The translations under genes and the position numbers were made by a program. From the NCBI GenBank assembly GCA_902574225.1, contig CACGMO010000014.1:1-60774 (forward strand): a stretch of 60,774 bases of DNA. Direction: 5' to 3'. The stretch is from an uncultured Alphaproteobacteria bacterium. GTDB lineage: Bacteria > Pseudomonadota > Alphaproteobacteria > Rhodobacterales > Rhodobacteraceae. Numbering within the stretch: the stretch's first letter is position 1; each line of letters opens with the position of its first letter. Positions 9,763 to 18,409 of the stretch are shown in pieces. A model generated the notes under the pieces. It did not search any database. It worked only from the letters and a program-made list of their open reading frames with translations, and was not told the DNA's origin.

Positions 9763-10560
9763 TTGTCTGGCCTAATGAAAAATAAAAAAGGTTTGGTTAT
9801 GGGTGTAGCCAACCAGAAGTCTATTGCATGGGGAATAGCTGAAGTACTAAGTGCAGAAGGAGCATCTTTAGCTTTAACTTATCAGGGTGAAAACTTTAAA
9901 AAAAGAGTAGAGCCATTGGCTGAGGGTATAGGCTCAAAGCTCATATTTGATGTTGATGTCACAGATGAAAGTTCGGTAGATAGATGTTTTAGTCATTTAT
10001 CAAAAGAGTGGGAGTCGCTAGATTTTGTAGTTCATGCACTTGCTTTTTCTGACAAATCTGAGCTGTCTGGTAGGTTTATTAATACTTCTAGGCAAAATTT
10101 TTTAAATTCTCTGGAAATATCTTGTTTCAGCCTAATTGATGTCTCAAAGAGATGCTCACCTCTCATGAAAAAAGGTGGAGCGATTTTAACGCTCAGTTAT
10201 TTAGGTTCGCAAAGAGTTACTCCAAATTATAATGTGATGGGAGTAGCAAAAGCCGCCTTGGAGTCATCGGTTAGATATCTCGCAAGCGATTTAGGTGAGG
10301 ATGGGATTAGAGTGAATGCTATCAGTGCCGGACCAATGAAAACACTTGCGGGAGCTGCTATAGCCGGAGCAAGAAGAGTTTTCCGGCTTTCCGAGCAAAG
10401 TTCTCCCCTAAAGTCAAATCCAACATTAAAATCAGTAGGGGGTACAGCTGCGTTTTTATTGAGTGATTATGGAATGCACGTTTCTGGAGAAGTAATTTTT
10501 GTAGATGGTGGTTACCATGTTATGGGTATGCCAAAACTAGATAATATTGAGAAGGCATGA
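9763..10560 (+). CDS. fabI: Enoyl-ACP reductase FabI
   Basis: NADH-dependent enoyl-ACP reductase that completes each elongation cycle. SDR fold, 265 residues. The N-terminal nucleotide loop is GVANQKSIAWGIA. Tyr146, Tyr156 and Lys163 occupy the same positions as in E. coli FabI (SYLGSQR, then YNVMGVAK). The start is a UUG giving MSGLMKNKKGL, which matches the family; the in-frame ATG four codons later is the alternative. The last 14 nt include a strong Shine-Dalgarno for the following dehydratase, which begins immediately after the stop. Confidence 0.95.
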   Translation: MSGLMKNKKGLVMGVANQKSIAWGIAEVLSAEGASLALTYQGENFKKRVEPLAEGIGSKLIFDVDVTDESSVDRCFSHLSKEWESLDFVVHALAFSDKSELSGRFINTSRQNFLNSLEISCFSLIDVSKRCSPLMKKGGAILTLSYLGSQRVTPNYNVMGVAKAALESSVRYLASDLGEDGIRVNAISAGPMKTLAGAAIAGARRVFRLSEQSSPLKSNPTLKSVGGTAAFLLSDYGMHVSGEVIFVDGGYHVMGMPKLDNIEKA

Positions 10561-10561
10561 G

Positions 10562-11545
10562 TTGGTAGATTTCTCTCTTATTTCTGACACCTACGATAAA
10601 ATCCATCAGCATTTGGTTGAAACGCCTTTACTAGAATCGCCTTTCCTTAGTGAACGACTAAATAAGCGTGTTTTCATCAAAGCTGAGTGCTTACAAAAAA
10701 CAGGTTCTTTTAAATATAGAGGAAGTTGGTCTTCTTTTGTAAATAATGACTTCGAAGAGTTAGAAAAGGGTGTATTGGCGTACTCTTCTGGCAATCATGC
10801 TCAAGGCATAGCAGCCGTATCAAATCAACTTAAAATTCAAGCTACAATTATTATGCCAAATGATGCTCCTAGGCTTAAGATAAGAAATACGCAGTCATAT
10901 GGAGCTAATGTAGTTTTTTACGATCGAATAAAAGAAAGTAGAGAAGAGATTGGCGAAAAGCTACAGAAAGAAAAAAATTTAAAGCTTATACGACCCTATG
11001 ATGATCCCTTTGTAATTGCTGGACAAGGCTCTTTGGGAATTGAGCTAATCAATCAAGCAAAAAGGGTGAAATTAGATGCAGCAGATGTACTAGTTTGTTG
11101 TGGAGGAGGGGGATTAGCTTCAGGTATTAGTTTAGCTTTTCAGGGATTAAATGAGAATTTTAAGGTTAGAACTTGTGAACCTGAAAATTTTGACGATATG
11201 GCTAGATCATTAAAGCAAAAGACTAGAGTAACTAATAAGGCGTTGGATGGATCTATTTGCGATGCTATTTTGACTCCAACACCTGGGGAACTAACTTTTG
11301 AAATTCTTAAAAAGCATGCGGCTCCTGGACTAGTCGCTAGCGATGCGCAAGCCCTTGAGGCAATGAGCTTGTTATTTTTGCACCATAATCTCGTTGTTGA
11401 GCCTGGAGGCGCAATATCACTAGCAGCGGCATTAAATCAGTATGAAAAAATTTATGCAGATGCGCTTATCATTGTCTGTACTGGTGGAAACGTTGACCCA
11501 ATTATTTTTTCAAAAGCTTTAGATCTAATTGACACTAAATATTAA
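10562..11545 (+). CDS. PLP-dependent serine/threonine dehydratase-like enzyme
   Basis: Fold-type II PLP enzyme that most likely deaminates L-serine or L-threonine, or acts as a serine racemase. The PLP lysine lies in KTGSFKYRG (about residue 51) and the phosphate-binding glycine loop is CCGGGGLASG. No C-terminal ACT regulatory domain is present (about 327 residues), unlike biosynthetic IlvA. I chose UUG at 10562 because AGAAGG sits 7 nt upstream, inside the fabI tail, and MVDFSLI is a plausible N-terminus; UUG 10547 would overlap that Shine-Dalgarno. It is translationally coupled to fabI although the reaction is unrelated to fatty-acid synthesis. The stop shares its TTAA with the convergent small gene. 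Confidence 0.87.
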   Translation: MVDFSLISDTYDKIHQHLVETPLLESPFLSERLNKRVFIKAECLQKTGSFKYRGSWSSFVNNDFEELEKGVLAYSSGNHAQGIAAVSNQLKIQATIIMPNDAPRLKIRNTQSYGANVVFYDRIKESREEIGEKLQKEKNLKLIRPYDDPFVIAGQGSLGIELINQAKRVKLDAADVLVCCGGGGLASGISLAFQGLNENFKVRTCEPENFDDMARSLKQKTRVTNKALDGSICDAILTPTPGELTFEILKKHAAPGLVASDAQALEAMSLLFLHHNLVVEPGGAISLAAALNQYEKIYADALIIVCTGGNVDPIIFSKALDLIDTKY

Positions 11546-11715
11546 GCATACTTTTTTAGTAATTGCTTCGTAAGGCGTTTTTTATATCTACGTTGTCTTT
11601 GTCGGCTCTTGGTTATATTGGCTCGCCAATGCTCACGCTTATCTTTTACGATCTCTTCGAAATCCCTGGCTACTTCTACGTTATCCGCGTCTGTTTCATA
11701 CGTTCTTTTGGTCAT
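11542..11715 (-). CDS. Small highly charged hypothetical protein (57 aa)
   Basis: Unrecognised. The minus strand encodes a 57-residue, very hydrophilic protein: an acidic/polar N-terminal part (MTKRTYETDADN), a short helix-like middle with EEIVKDKREHW, and a strongly basic C-terminal half (SRQRQRRYKKRLTKQLLKK). Such composition suggests a nucleic-acid- or ribosome-associated helix, but that is inference. It fills an otherwise empty gap after the dehydratase, and its stop overlaps the dehydratase stop by two bases plus a shared TTAA. There is no clear Shine-Dalgarno. The plus-strand alternative in this stretch is a hydrophobic mirror of the charged frame and looks like a shadow. Confidence 0.5.
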   Translation of the reverse strand: MTKRTYETDADNVEVARDFEEIVKDKREHWRANITKSRQRQRRYKKRLTKQLLKKYA

Positions 11716-11734
11716 ATACTTATAAATAGCTGGA

Positions 11735-12100
11735 ATGAAAGATAATCAAAAAAACATTTACAAATGTTCACTTTTTGTTCTATTCTTGGGTATGAGTATG
11801 TACGAATCATATAAATCGATTTCAAAAAAAATCACTTTGAGAGATGTTAAAAAATTATTTAAAGATAATGAAAAGACTTGGAATGACTTTATTCGTTTAG
11901 ACGGCCAAACTATAATTTTTAACGGCTGCACAGTTCAAATTTCCTGTAATTTAGATAGCTCTGTAGTATTTAAAACCAGAGAGGAAAGACATAGTGAGTG
12001 CCTTCAATATATAGTGAGTTGTCTTGAATTTGGTCTGGAGACAAAGATTTGGAATGAGGAGATTTTAACGGAAGTTAATACGCTTTATGAGAATAGTTGA
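11735..12100 (+). CDS. Hypothetical protein (121 aa)
   Basis: Unrecognised. If translation starts at 11735 there is a short hydrophobic stretch at residues 11-20 (CSLFVLFLGM). If it starts at ATG 11792 or 11798, a soluble protein of about 100 residues beginning MSMYESYKS results. The body is mixed alpha/beta-like, with four cysteines (NGCTVQISC, then SECLQYIVSC) and an acidic C-terminus. No Shine-Dalgarno is obvious before any start. The following 206 nt up to 12306 hold no gene I can support. Base composition resembles the neighbours. Confidence 0.5.
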   Translation: MKDNQKNIYKCSLFVLFLGMSMYESYKSISKKITLRDVKKLFKDNEKTWNDFIRLDGQTIIFNGCTVQISCNLDSSVVFKTREERHSECLQYIVSCLEFGLETKIWNEEILTEVNTLYENS

Positions 12101-12306
12101 ATCGACTTTAATGACAGCCTAAAAGATGTGACTAGAGGCTCTTTCATTAAAAAATTAATTCGAAGGAGTAATTATTTCCCTGAATCTAAATAACAATTAA
12201 AGATATTTTTTAAAGATTTTTCGGTAATTTCTGTGTAAAGAAACAGTTGGTAAGGTAAGTCTAAAAAACCAAAGTACGTGCACACTAAAGAGTAAAAGTT
12301 TTACAA

Positions 12307-12909
12307 ATGATTGATAAAGAATTAAACAGATATACAAATAGTCACTTAAACCGTATCGCAAATACTTTGTATGAAAGGGGTGTAGAACCAAATTGGGTTA
12401 CGTTATTGGGATTAGCCTTTGCCTTTCTGTGCTTCGTAGCCCTAGCATACGGGTTATTTTATTTGGGACTAATATTAATCCTAATTAATCGATTTTTAGA
12501 TGGTTTAGACGGCAGTTTAGCGCGACTAGGCACACCGAGAAAGTTTGGCACTTTTTTTGATATTACATCAGACTTTGCATTTTATGCTTTAATCCCTTTG
12601 GGTTTCGCGGTGGTTTCCCCGCACGAAAATGCATTGCCGACAGCTTTTTTACTGGCAGCTTTTTATGTGAATGGATCAAGCTTTTTTGCTGAAGCAATAA
12701 TAATAGAAAAATATAATATTAAAATTGACCAAGCGGATAAGGGATTTTTTTACTCTTTTGGATTGATTGAGGGTTTTGAAACTATATGTTTCTTTTTATT
12801 TATTTGTCTTTTCCCAAATGTCTACGCTAACGCTGCGTACATTTTTTTCACCCTAACACTATTAACGCATGTCATACGGGTATTTAAATCGTTTAAGCGG
12901 TTTCAATGA
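12307..12909 (+). CDS. CDP-alcohol phosphatidyltransferase family membrane protein
   Basis: Integral membrane enzyme of about 200 residues with five or six hydrophobic helices. The CDP-alcohol phosphotransferase signature is complete: DG-x2-AR-x7-G-x3-D-x3-D in LDGLDGSLARLGTPRKFG followed by TFFDITSD. Such enzymes move a phospho-alcohol from a CDP carrier to a second alcohol in phospholipid or polyol-phosphate synthesis. The acceptor cannot be assigned: phosphatidylglycerophosphate and phosphatidylserine synthases are family members, but this looks like the less characterised YnjF-type branch. It is convergent with the following flavoprotein gene, one base apart. The upstream 206-nt gap may hold its promoter, but none is convincing. 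Confidence 0.83.
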   Translation: MIDKELNRYTNSHLNRIANTLYERGVEPNWVTLLGLAFAFLCFVALAYGLFYLGLILILINRFLDGLDGSLARLGTPRKFGTFFDITSDFAFYALIPLGFAVVSPHENALPTAFLLAAFYVNGSSFFAEAIIIEKYNIKIDQADKGFFYSFGLIEGFETICFFLFICLFPNVYANAAYIFFTLTLLTHVIRVFKSFKRFQ

Positions 12910-12910
12910 T

Positions 12911-15403
12911 TTATTGAACTCTGTCTATAATCCTTTCGTTTTGAGGATCATATGGACTATCTCGAACTATCTCTGCGTCCCAAAATGCATCATCGATCTT
13001 TATCCTAAGCTTTGTACCTACTTCAGAAAATGAGGACTTTACATAACCTATACCAATACTCCTTTTAAAATGTACTGAATATCCCGCTGAAGTTAATCTA
13101 CCGAGCATTGAATCTTCCGTTTCATTGTATAATGCTTCTCTTCCCCAAGGATCTATATCCTTTGGACCATCTATAAGCAGTGTTACACAAGAAACCTCGG
13201 TTTTCCTTTTCAGGAGGGCATCTTTACCTAAAAAGTTTTTGTTAATATCCACAAATCTACTGAGATTAGACTCGAATGGCCCAGCGTCTCTTCCAAGATC
13301 TGACCCAAATGCCTTGTAAGATTTTTCTTGCCTCAGCCAATTTTGTGCTCTAGCGCCAACCAGTTTCAAATTAAACTCCTTCCCTGAACTCAATAATATA
13401 TCTAGTAAGTAATTTTGCATCTCAATTGGATGATGGAGCTCCCAGCCGAGTTCACCTGTATAAGCAACTCTAAGAGCTCTAACTGGGCACATACCAATTT
13501 CAATATCTCTGTATGAAAGCCATGGAAACTGTTTATTTGACAGAGTTTTATCAGGATCTTCACTTACAACTAATTTTTTTAAAAAATTTCTGGATTTTGG
13601 TCCAGCGATTGAAAATACACCCCATTGGCTGGTACAGTCATAAATGCTTACATCATTGAATTTGCTGTCACTCAAGGATTTACGTAAATAATCAGAATCA
13701 TATTCAGTCCAAGCTCCGGCTGAAATCAGATAGTAGCTCTCCTCTGAGAGACAAACTATTGTATATTCAGTTCGAATAGTCCCTAAAATAGATAAAGCAT
13801 AGGTAAGACTAATTCTCCCCTCACTAGGTAATTTATTACAAGTAAACCAATCTAGAAACTTTCTTGCATTTTTCCCATTAACAAGATGTTTTGTGAAAGC
13901 GGTTGAGTCAATTAGGCCTAAACCTGATCGAATTGCCTCTGCTTCATTTTTAGAATATTCCCACCATCCACCTCTTCTGAAACTTCTAGATTTCTTATCA
14001 TCAAAGTCATTTTTAGCAAAATAGTTGGGCCGTTCCCATCCATTAACCTGACCGAATTGCGCCCCTAATTCCTTTAACCTACTGTAAGATGGTGCCGTTC
14101 TTAAAGGTCGGCATGCTTCTCTCTCTTCATCAGGGTGATGCAAGATAAAAACATGTTCATAAGCTTCTTCATTCTTTCTCATTGCGTATTGAGTGGTCAT
14201 CCAATTCCCGTATCTTCTTGGGTCGAGAGATCCCATATCTATCTCTGCTTCTCCATCAATAATCAATTGTGCTAAATAGTAACCTGCTCCACCAGCAGCA
14301 GTTATACCAAATGAAAATCCTTCAGCGATCCAAGCATTTCTTAACCCTGGAACTGGCCCTAGTAATGGATTTCCATCTGGCGTGTAACAAATGGGGCCAT
14401 TATAGTCATCCTTTATCCCGAGGTTTTCGCTCGATGGAATTCTATGGATAAAAGACATGTATTCTTTTTCTATTCTCTCTAGATCAAGAGGAAACAAATC
14501 AGATCGAAAATTTTTTGGTACCGTGAATTCGAATTTTGCTGGTGCGTTTTTTTCATATGGGCCTAATATCCAACCTGATCGTTCCTCTCTTACATACCAC
14601 TTTGCATCAGCATCTCGAATAACAGGGTGCTCTCCGTTTTTTTCTCTATACTTTTGAAGCTTAGGATCTTTTTCTGTAACAATATATTGATGCTCCACAG
14701 GAATAGCAGGAATTTTTATTCCCAACTTCTTTGCTGTAGCTTGAGAATGGTTTCCCGAAGCCGTAATTAAATGTTCGCACGCAAAAAATATTTTTTCCCC
14801 ATTTGGAACAAGGTTTCCTCCTTTCTCTTCCATATAATCACAGGATATTTTCCAAATATCTTTTTCATATTTAAAACTTTTCGCTTCAATTTTTCTTACA
14901 ATTTGCACACCTAGATCTCGTGCTGCTTTTGCCATAACTTGAGTTACGTCTGCTGGATTGATATAGCCATCTGTCGGATGAAATATCGCTCCAACAAGAT
15001 CAGATGTTTTGATAAGAGGCCACCTCTCATTAATTTCTTGAGGTGTAAGCCACTCATATGGAATTCCAACTGTTTCTGCTGTTGACGCATAAAGTTTATA
15101 TTCATCCATTCGTTCATTTGTCTGAGCCATTCTTAGGTTGCCAACCTGTGAGAACCCAACAGACATCCCAGTTTTTTTTTCTAATGATGGATATAACTTA
15201 AGAGAATAGTCATGTATGTGTGACGTTGCGTAGGACATATTAAATAGTGGAAGAAGACCGGCTGCATGCCATGTTGAACCTGAGGTAAGCTCGTCTCTTT
15301 CTAAAAGTAAGACGTCTTTCAAACCCTTTAGCGCAAGATGGTATGCTATACTCACTCCTACAACACCACCACCAACGACAACAGCCTGATAATTAGTCTT
15401 CAT
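12911..15403 (-). CDS. FAD-dependent dimethylglycine/sarcosine dehydrogenase-like protein with GcvT domain
   Basis: About 830-residue two-part enzyme of the DMGDH/SARDH type that oxidatively demethylates N-methylated glycines and passes the one-carbon unit to tetrahydrofolate. The N-terminal DAO domain starts with the dinucleotide motif VVVGGGVVGVS, and SGSTWHAAGL carries His46, which in mammalian DMGDH and SARDH binds FAD covalently. A linker with NYFAKN follows, then a GcvT aminomethyltransferase domain (roughly residues 440-720) and a GcvT C-terminal barrel. I start at ATG 15403, preceded by GGGGGGAAC, rather than the longer frame. Substrate (dimethylglycine, sarcosine or a related methylamine) is not decided by sequence. 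No sox or other methylamine genes flank it. Confidence 0.85.
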   Translation of the reverse strand: MKTNYQAVVVGGGVVGVSIAYHLALKGLKDVLLLERDELTSGSTWHAAGLLPLFNMSYATSHIHDYSLKLYPSLEKKTGMSVGFSQVGNLRMAQTNERMDEYKLYASTAETVGIPYEWLTPQEINERWPLIKTSDLVGAIFHPTDGYINPADVTQVMAKAARDLGVQIVRKIEAKSFKYEKDIWKISCDYMEEKGGNLVPNGEKIFFACEHLITASGNHSQATAKKLGIKIPAIPVEHQYIVTEKDPKLQKYREKNGEHPVIRDADAKWYVREERSGWILGPYEKNAPAKFEFTVPKNFRSDLFPLDLERIEKEYMSFIHRIPSSENLGIKDDYNGPICYTPDGNPLLGPVPGLRNAWIAEGFSFGITAAGGAGYYLAQLIIDGEAEIDMGSLDPRRYGNWMTTQYAMRKNEEAYEHVFILHHPDEEREACRPLRTAPSYSRLKELGAQFGQVNGWERPNYFAKNDFDDKKSRSFRRGGWWEYSKNEAEAIRSGLGLIDSTAFTKHLVNGKNARKFLDWFTCNKLPSEGRISLTYALSILGTIRTEYTIVCLSEESYYLISAGAWTEYDSDYLRKSLSDSKFNDVSIYDCTSQWGVFSIAGPKSRNFLKKLVVSEDPDKTLSNKQFPWLSYRDIEIGMCPVRALRVAYTGELGWELHHPIEMQNYLLDILLSSGKEFNLKLVGARAQNWLRQEKSYKAFGSDLGRDAGPFESNLSRFVDINKNFLGKDALLKRKTEVSCVTLLIDGPKDIDPWGREALYNETEDSMLGRLTSAGYSVHFKRSIGIGYVKSSFSEVGTKLRIKIDDAFWDAEIVRDSPYDPQNERIIDRVQ

Positions 15404-15492
15404 GTTCCCCCCAAAATTCTTTCCTTTTATCAAAAAAAGGTATAATAAAGCATACTTAGTATTCTTATAATATTTTAGACAAGGTATTATAT

Positions 15493-16800
15493 ATGTCTAA
15501 CAAAAAGAAAGTTTTTATAAAAACATATGGCTGTCAAATGAACCAATATGACAGTGAAAAGGTGGTTTTAGATCTCGAAAAAAGTCACTATGAACAAACA
15601 GGGGATATTCAAGAAGCTGATATGGTGTTGCTTAATACTTGCAACATTAGAGAGAAAGCTGCTGAGAAAGTATATTCAGAGCTGGGTAGAATAAAAAAAT
15701 TCAAGGATCACAACACTGATCTAAAAATCGGTGTTACTGGATGCGTAGCACAAGCAGAATCTTTGGAAATATTTGATAGGCAGCCAGCGGTAGACTTTAT
15801 TGTCGGTCCTCAATCATATCATAAATTTCCTGAGATCATCTCTAAGTTGAAAGATGGTAAGACAAATATAATTGAAACGAGCTTTGAAGCTTCAGACAAA
15901 TTTAATAGCATTGCTTACTTGACAGGGACACCTAAACCATCGGCTTTTGTTACAATTCAAGAGGGCTGCGACAAATTCTGTACGTTTTGTGTCGTGCCCT
16001 ACACACGGGGAAAAGAGGTATCTAGAAGTCAAAACGATATTTTAAGCGAAATAAAAGAAAGTGCAAAAAAAGGTGTGAAAGAAGTAATTCTTCTAGGACA
16101 AAATGTTAATTCATATAATTTTGAGGGCATAAATTTTTCATCATTGATTTATTCGATAGCAGAAATAGATGAGATAAAGAGAATTCGATTCATGACTTCT
16201 CACCCAAGGGATATGACCGATGAATTGATAAATGCCTTTGGTGCACTCCCTAAATTAATGCCTTTTTTACATCTTCCAGTTCAATCAGGAAGCAATAGAA
16301 TTCTGAAGTCAATGAATAGAGGTCATGTGGTTGAAGAATATAAAGGAATAATTAAGAAGCTAAGATTGGTAAGAAAAGATATTTGCTTTTCAAGTGATTT
16401 CATAGTGGGATATCCAGGAGAAACCGATAAAGATTTTCAGGAAACTATTGATTTATGTAAACAAGTTCAGTTCGCACAGGCTTACAGCTTTAACTATTCG
16501 TCACGACCTGGAACACCAGCCTCAAGAAAAGAAGAGCTGGACAAGAACTTAAAAAAGACAAGATTGCATGTCTTACAAGATTTATTAAATAAACAGCAGA
16601 CAAGCTTTCTCAAGGAACAGAAAAACAGAATACATAAAGTGTTGTTTGAAAAAGTTGGCAGGGGAATTGATGAGTATGTTGGTAGAACTGAGCAGTTTTC
16701 TCCAGTTACAGTGGTGAGTAATGAGAACATAGTAGGAGAGATACGAATGGTAAAAATTAATTCAGTTATGTCACACTCCTTGAAGGGTGTTTTAAAATAA
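15493..16800 (+). CDS. miaB: tRNA-2-methylthio-N6-dimethylallyladenosine synthase MiaB
   Basis: Radical-SAM methylthiotransferase that converts i6A37 to ms2i6A37 in tRNAs reading UNN codons. The N-terminal UPF0004 domain has Cys14, Cys50 and Cys84 for the auxiliary cluster. The radical-SAM cluster is Cys159, Cys163 and Cys166 in EGCDKFCTFC. A C-terminal TRAM-like domain follows (residues about 370-435). 435 residues is normal. It is the first gene of the miaB-phoH-ybeY-corC-lnt-metK-trmB array, but is separated from phoH by 72 nt that may hold a second promoter. Confidence 0.96.
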   Translation: MSNKKKVFIKTYGCQMNQYDSEKVVLDLEKSHYEQTGDIQEADMVLLNTCNIREKAAEKVYSELGRIKKFKDHNTDLKIGVTGCVAQAESLEIFDRQPAVDFIVGPQSYHKFPEIISKLKDGKTNIIETSFEASDKFNSIAYLTGTPKPSAFVTIQEGCDKFCTFCVVPYTRGKEVSRSQNDILSEIKESAKKGVKEVILLGQNVNSYNFEGINFSSLIYSIAEIDEIKRIRFMTSHPRDMTDELINAFGALPKLMPFLHLPVQSGSNRILKSMNRGHVVEEYKGIIKKLRLVRKDICFSSDFIVGYPGETDKDFQETIDLCKQVQFAQAYSFNYSSRPGTPASRKEELDKNLKKTRLHVLQDLLNKQQTSFLKEQKNRIHKVLFEKVGRGIDEYVGRTEQFSPVTVVSNENIVGEIRMVKINSVMSHSLKGVLK

Positions 16801-16815
16801 ATTGCTACCGGAATA

Positions 16816-16843
16816 TTGAATAATTTTCTTATGATAATAATAT
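16816..16843 (+). promoter_or_regulatory. Possible promoter upstream of phoH
   Basis: TTGAAT, 16-bp spacer, TAATAT in the 72-nt gap between miaB and phoH. A match in very AT-rich DNA, so only tentative; it would allow phoH-ybeY-corC-lnt to be transcribed separately from miaB. Confidence 0.35.
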
Positions 16844-16872
16844 TAAAGGAATGAGGTCATTATATAACTAAT

Positions 16873-17877
16873 ATGGGTTTCATAGAAAGCTCCAACACTC
16901 TCCGTTTCAGTTCTAACAAGTTACTGATAGAACTCTGTGGTCAACTAGATATAAATCTTTCTAAGATTGAAAGCTGGGCTGGGGTTCAGATAGTGCGTCG
17001 TGGAAATGCCTTGTCAATCTATGGCACTAAGGAAGATTGTGATATTACAAGAAAGTTAATTAGTGACTTATACTCAGATCTCGAGCACGGAAAAACTTTA
17101 GATGAACGTGAGTTGGACGTTTATTTTCAACAAATTGAAGACGAAAAAGTCAAACAAATTAAAAGAAAATATGTAAGTGATGAAGTTGTGAATAAAAAAA
17201 CAAACTACCTAGAGATTAAAACTCAAAAAAAATTAGTACAGGCAAAATCAAGAAATCAAAATTCTTTTATTAACTCAATTCTAAGTAAGGAGCTGGTCTT
17301 TGGAATTGGCCCAGCTGGAACGGGGAAAACATATCTAGCTATTGCTGTTGGAGTTTCTTTGTTTTCTCAAGGTTTGGTTGAAAAAATTGTTTTAACTAGA
17401 CCAGCTGTCGAGGCAGGAGAAAGACTAGGTTTTTTGCCTGGCGATATGAAAGAAAAGGTAGATCCCTATATGCAACCTCTATACGATGCACTGAATGATT
17501 TTTTACCTGGTAAAGTTGTATCAAAAATGTATGAGAGGGGCTCAATAGAAATAGCTCCGTTAGCTTTTATGAGAGGGAGAACGCTAAAAGATTCGTTTAT
17601 TGTTTTAGATGAGGGCCAAAATGCATCACCGTCACAGATGAAAATGTTTTTAACTAGACTTGGGATAGGTTCAAGAATGGTTGTTACAGGTGATATAACT
17701 CAAATTGATTTGCCCAAAGGATTTAAAAGTGGATTGGTCGATGCATCCGAAGTTTTATCGAAAATGAAAGAAATTGATTTTATTAAATTTAATGATGTTG
17801 ATGTCGTAAGACATTCTTTAGTAAGAAAAATAGCTAGAGCTTACGAAAAAAACCTCAATACAAAACGTAAACTTTGA
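16873..17877 (+). CDS. ybeZ: PhoH-like ATPase (YbeZ)
   Basis: Cytoplasmic P-loop ATPase that works with the neighbouring YbeY in rRNA/ribosome maintenance. An N-terminal KH-like segment (residues about 15-60) is followed by the PhoH ATPase domain with Walker A GPAGTGKT at residues 146-153 and Walker B around FIVLDEGQNA. 334 residues is normal. ybeY follows after 12 nt, the standard pairing in proteobacteria. Confidence 0.93.
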   Translation: MGFIESSNTLRFSSNKLLIELCGQLDINLSKIESWAGVQIVRRGNALSIYGTKEDCDITRKLISDLYSDLEHGKTLDERELDVYFQQIEDEKVKQIKRKYVSDEVVNKKTNYLEIKTQKKLVQAKSRNQNSFINSILSKELVFGIGPAGTGKTYLAIAVGVSLFSQGLVEKIVLTRPAVEAGERLGFLPGDMKEKVDPYMQPLYDALNDFLPGKVVSKMYERGSIEIAPLAFMRGRTLKDSFIVLDEGQNASPSQMKMFLTRLGIGSRMVVTGDITQIDLPKGFKSGLVDASEVLSKMKEIDFIKFNDVDVVRHSLVRKIARAYEKNLNTKRKL

Positions 17878-17889
17878 AAACTGAAAAAA

Positions 17890-18393
17890 ATGACCGTTAG
17901 AGTATCAGTAAATTATAATGATCCAAGATGGAAACGCTTTGACTTAACCAGATATGTAAGGTTATTAGCATCTAAAGTTTTCCAGATTCATCAGATTAAA
18001 TTAAATGATTTTTCTCTGTCAATTTTAGCTTGTAGCGACGCTAAGATTAAAGAGCTAAATAGGCAATACAGAAAAAAAAATAAAGCGACAAACGTTTTAG
18101 CGTGGCCAGCTATCCATTGTTTTTTTAATTTTGATCAGAACTATCAGTCTTTCAATAGAAATAATTATTTGTTTTTAGGAGATATAGCAATATCTTATGA
18201 AAGATGTCTGAGAGAAGCATCAGTTCAGAATATTCAATTCAACAAACATTGTTGCAAATTGTTAGCTCATGCAATACTTCATTTATTGGGTTATGAACAT
18301 GATATATCTGTGAGGACTAGGAGAATGCAGTTAATGGAAACCAGGGTTTTAAATTCTGTCCTGACAAACAGACCAAAGTTATATAACATCTAG
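17890..18393 (+). CDS. ybeY: Endoribonuclease YbeY (rRNA maturation factor)
   Basis: Single-strand endoribonuclease needed for 16S rRNA 3'-end maturation and late 70S quality control. The zinc signature H-x3-H-x5-H is visible as His127, His131 and His137 in HAILHLLGYEHD. The conserved Arg of NRQYR precedes TNVLAWP. 167 residues, a little longer than E. coli YbeY. It lies between phoH/ybeZ and the CBS-domain protein gene (16 nt), as in most proteobacteria. Confidence 0.95.
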   Translation: MTVRVSVNYNDPRWKRFDLTRYVRLLASKVFQIHQIKLNDFSLSILACSDAKIKELNRQYRKKNKATNVLAWPAIHCFFNFDQNYQSFNRNNYLFLGDIAISYERCLREASVQNIQFNKHCCKLLAHAILHLLGYEHDISVRTRRMQLMETRVLNSVLTNRPKLYNI

Positions 18394-18409
18394 TTAAAGT
18401 TTAAAGTTC

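Noticed and set aside
11563-11745. Hydrophobic 60-residue reading frame on the plus strand
   Set aside because: It is antisense to the better supported charged small gene and shows the hydrophobic mirror composition expected of a shadow; no ribosome-binding site.
12101-12306. A gene or structured RNA in the 206-nt gap
   Set aside because: No open frame with a start and ribosome-binding site, no tRNA-like folding and no convincing hairpin; an AAGGAG at about 12163 is not followed by a start codon.
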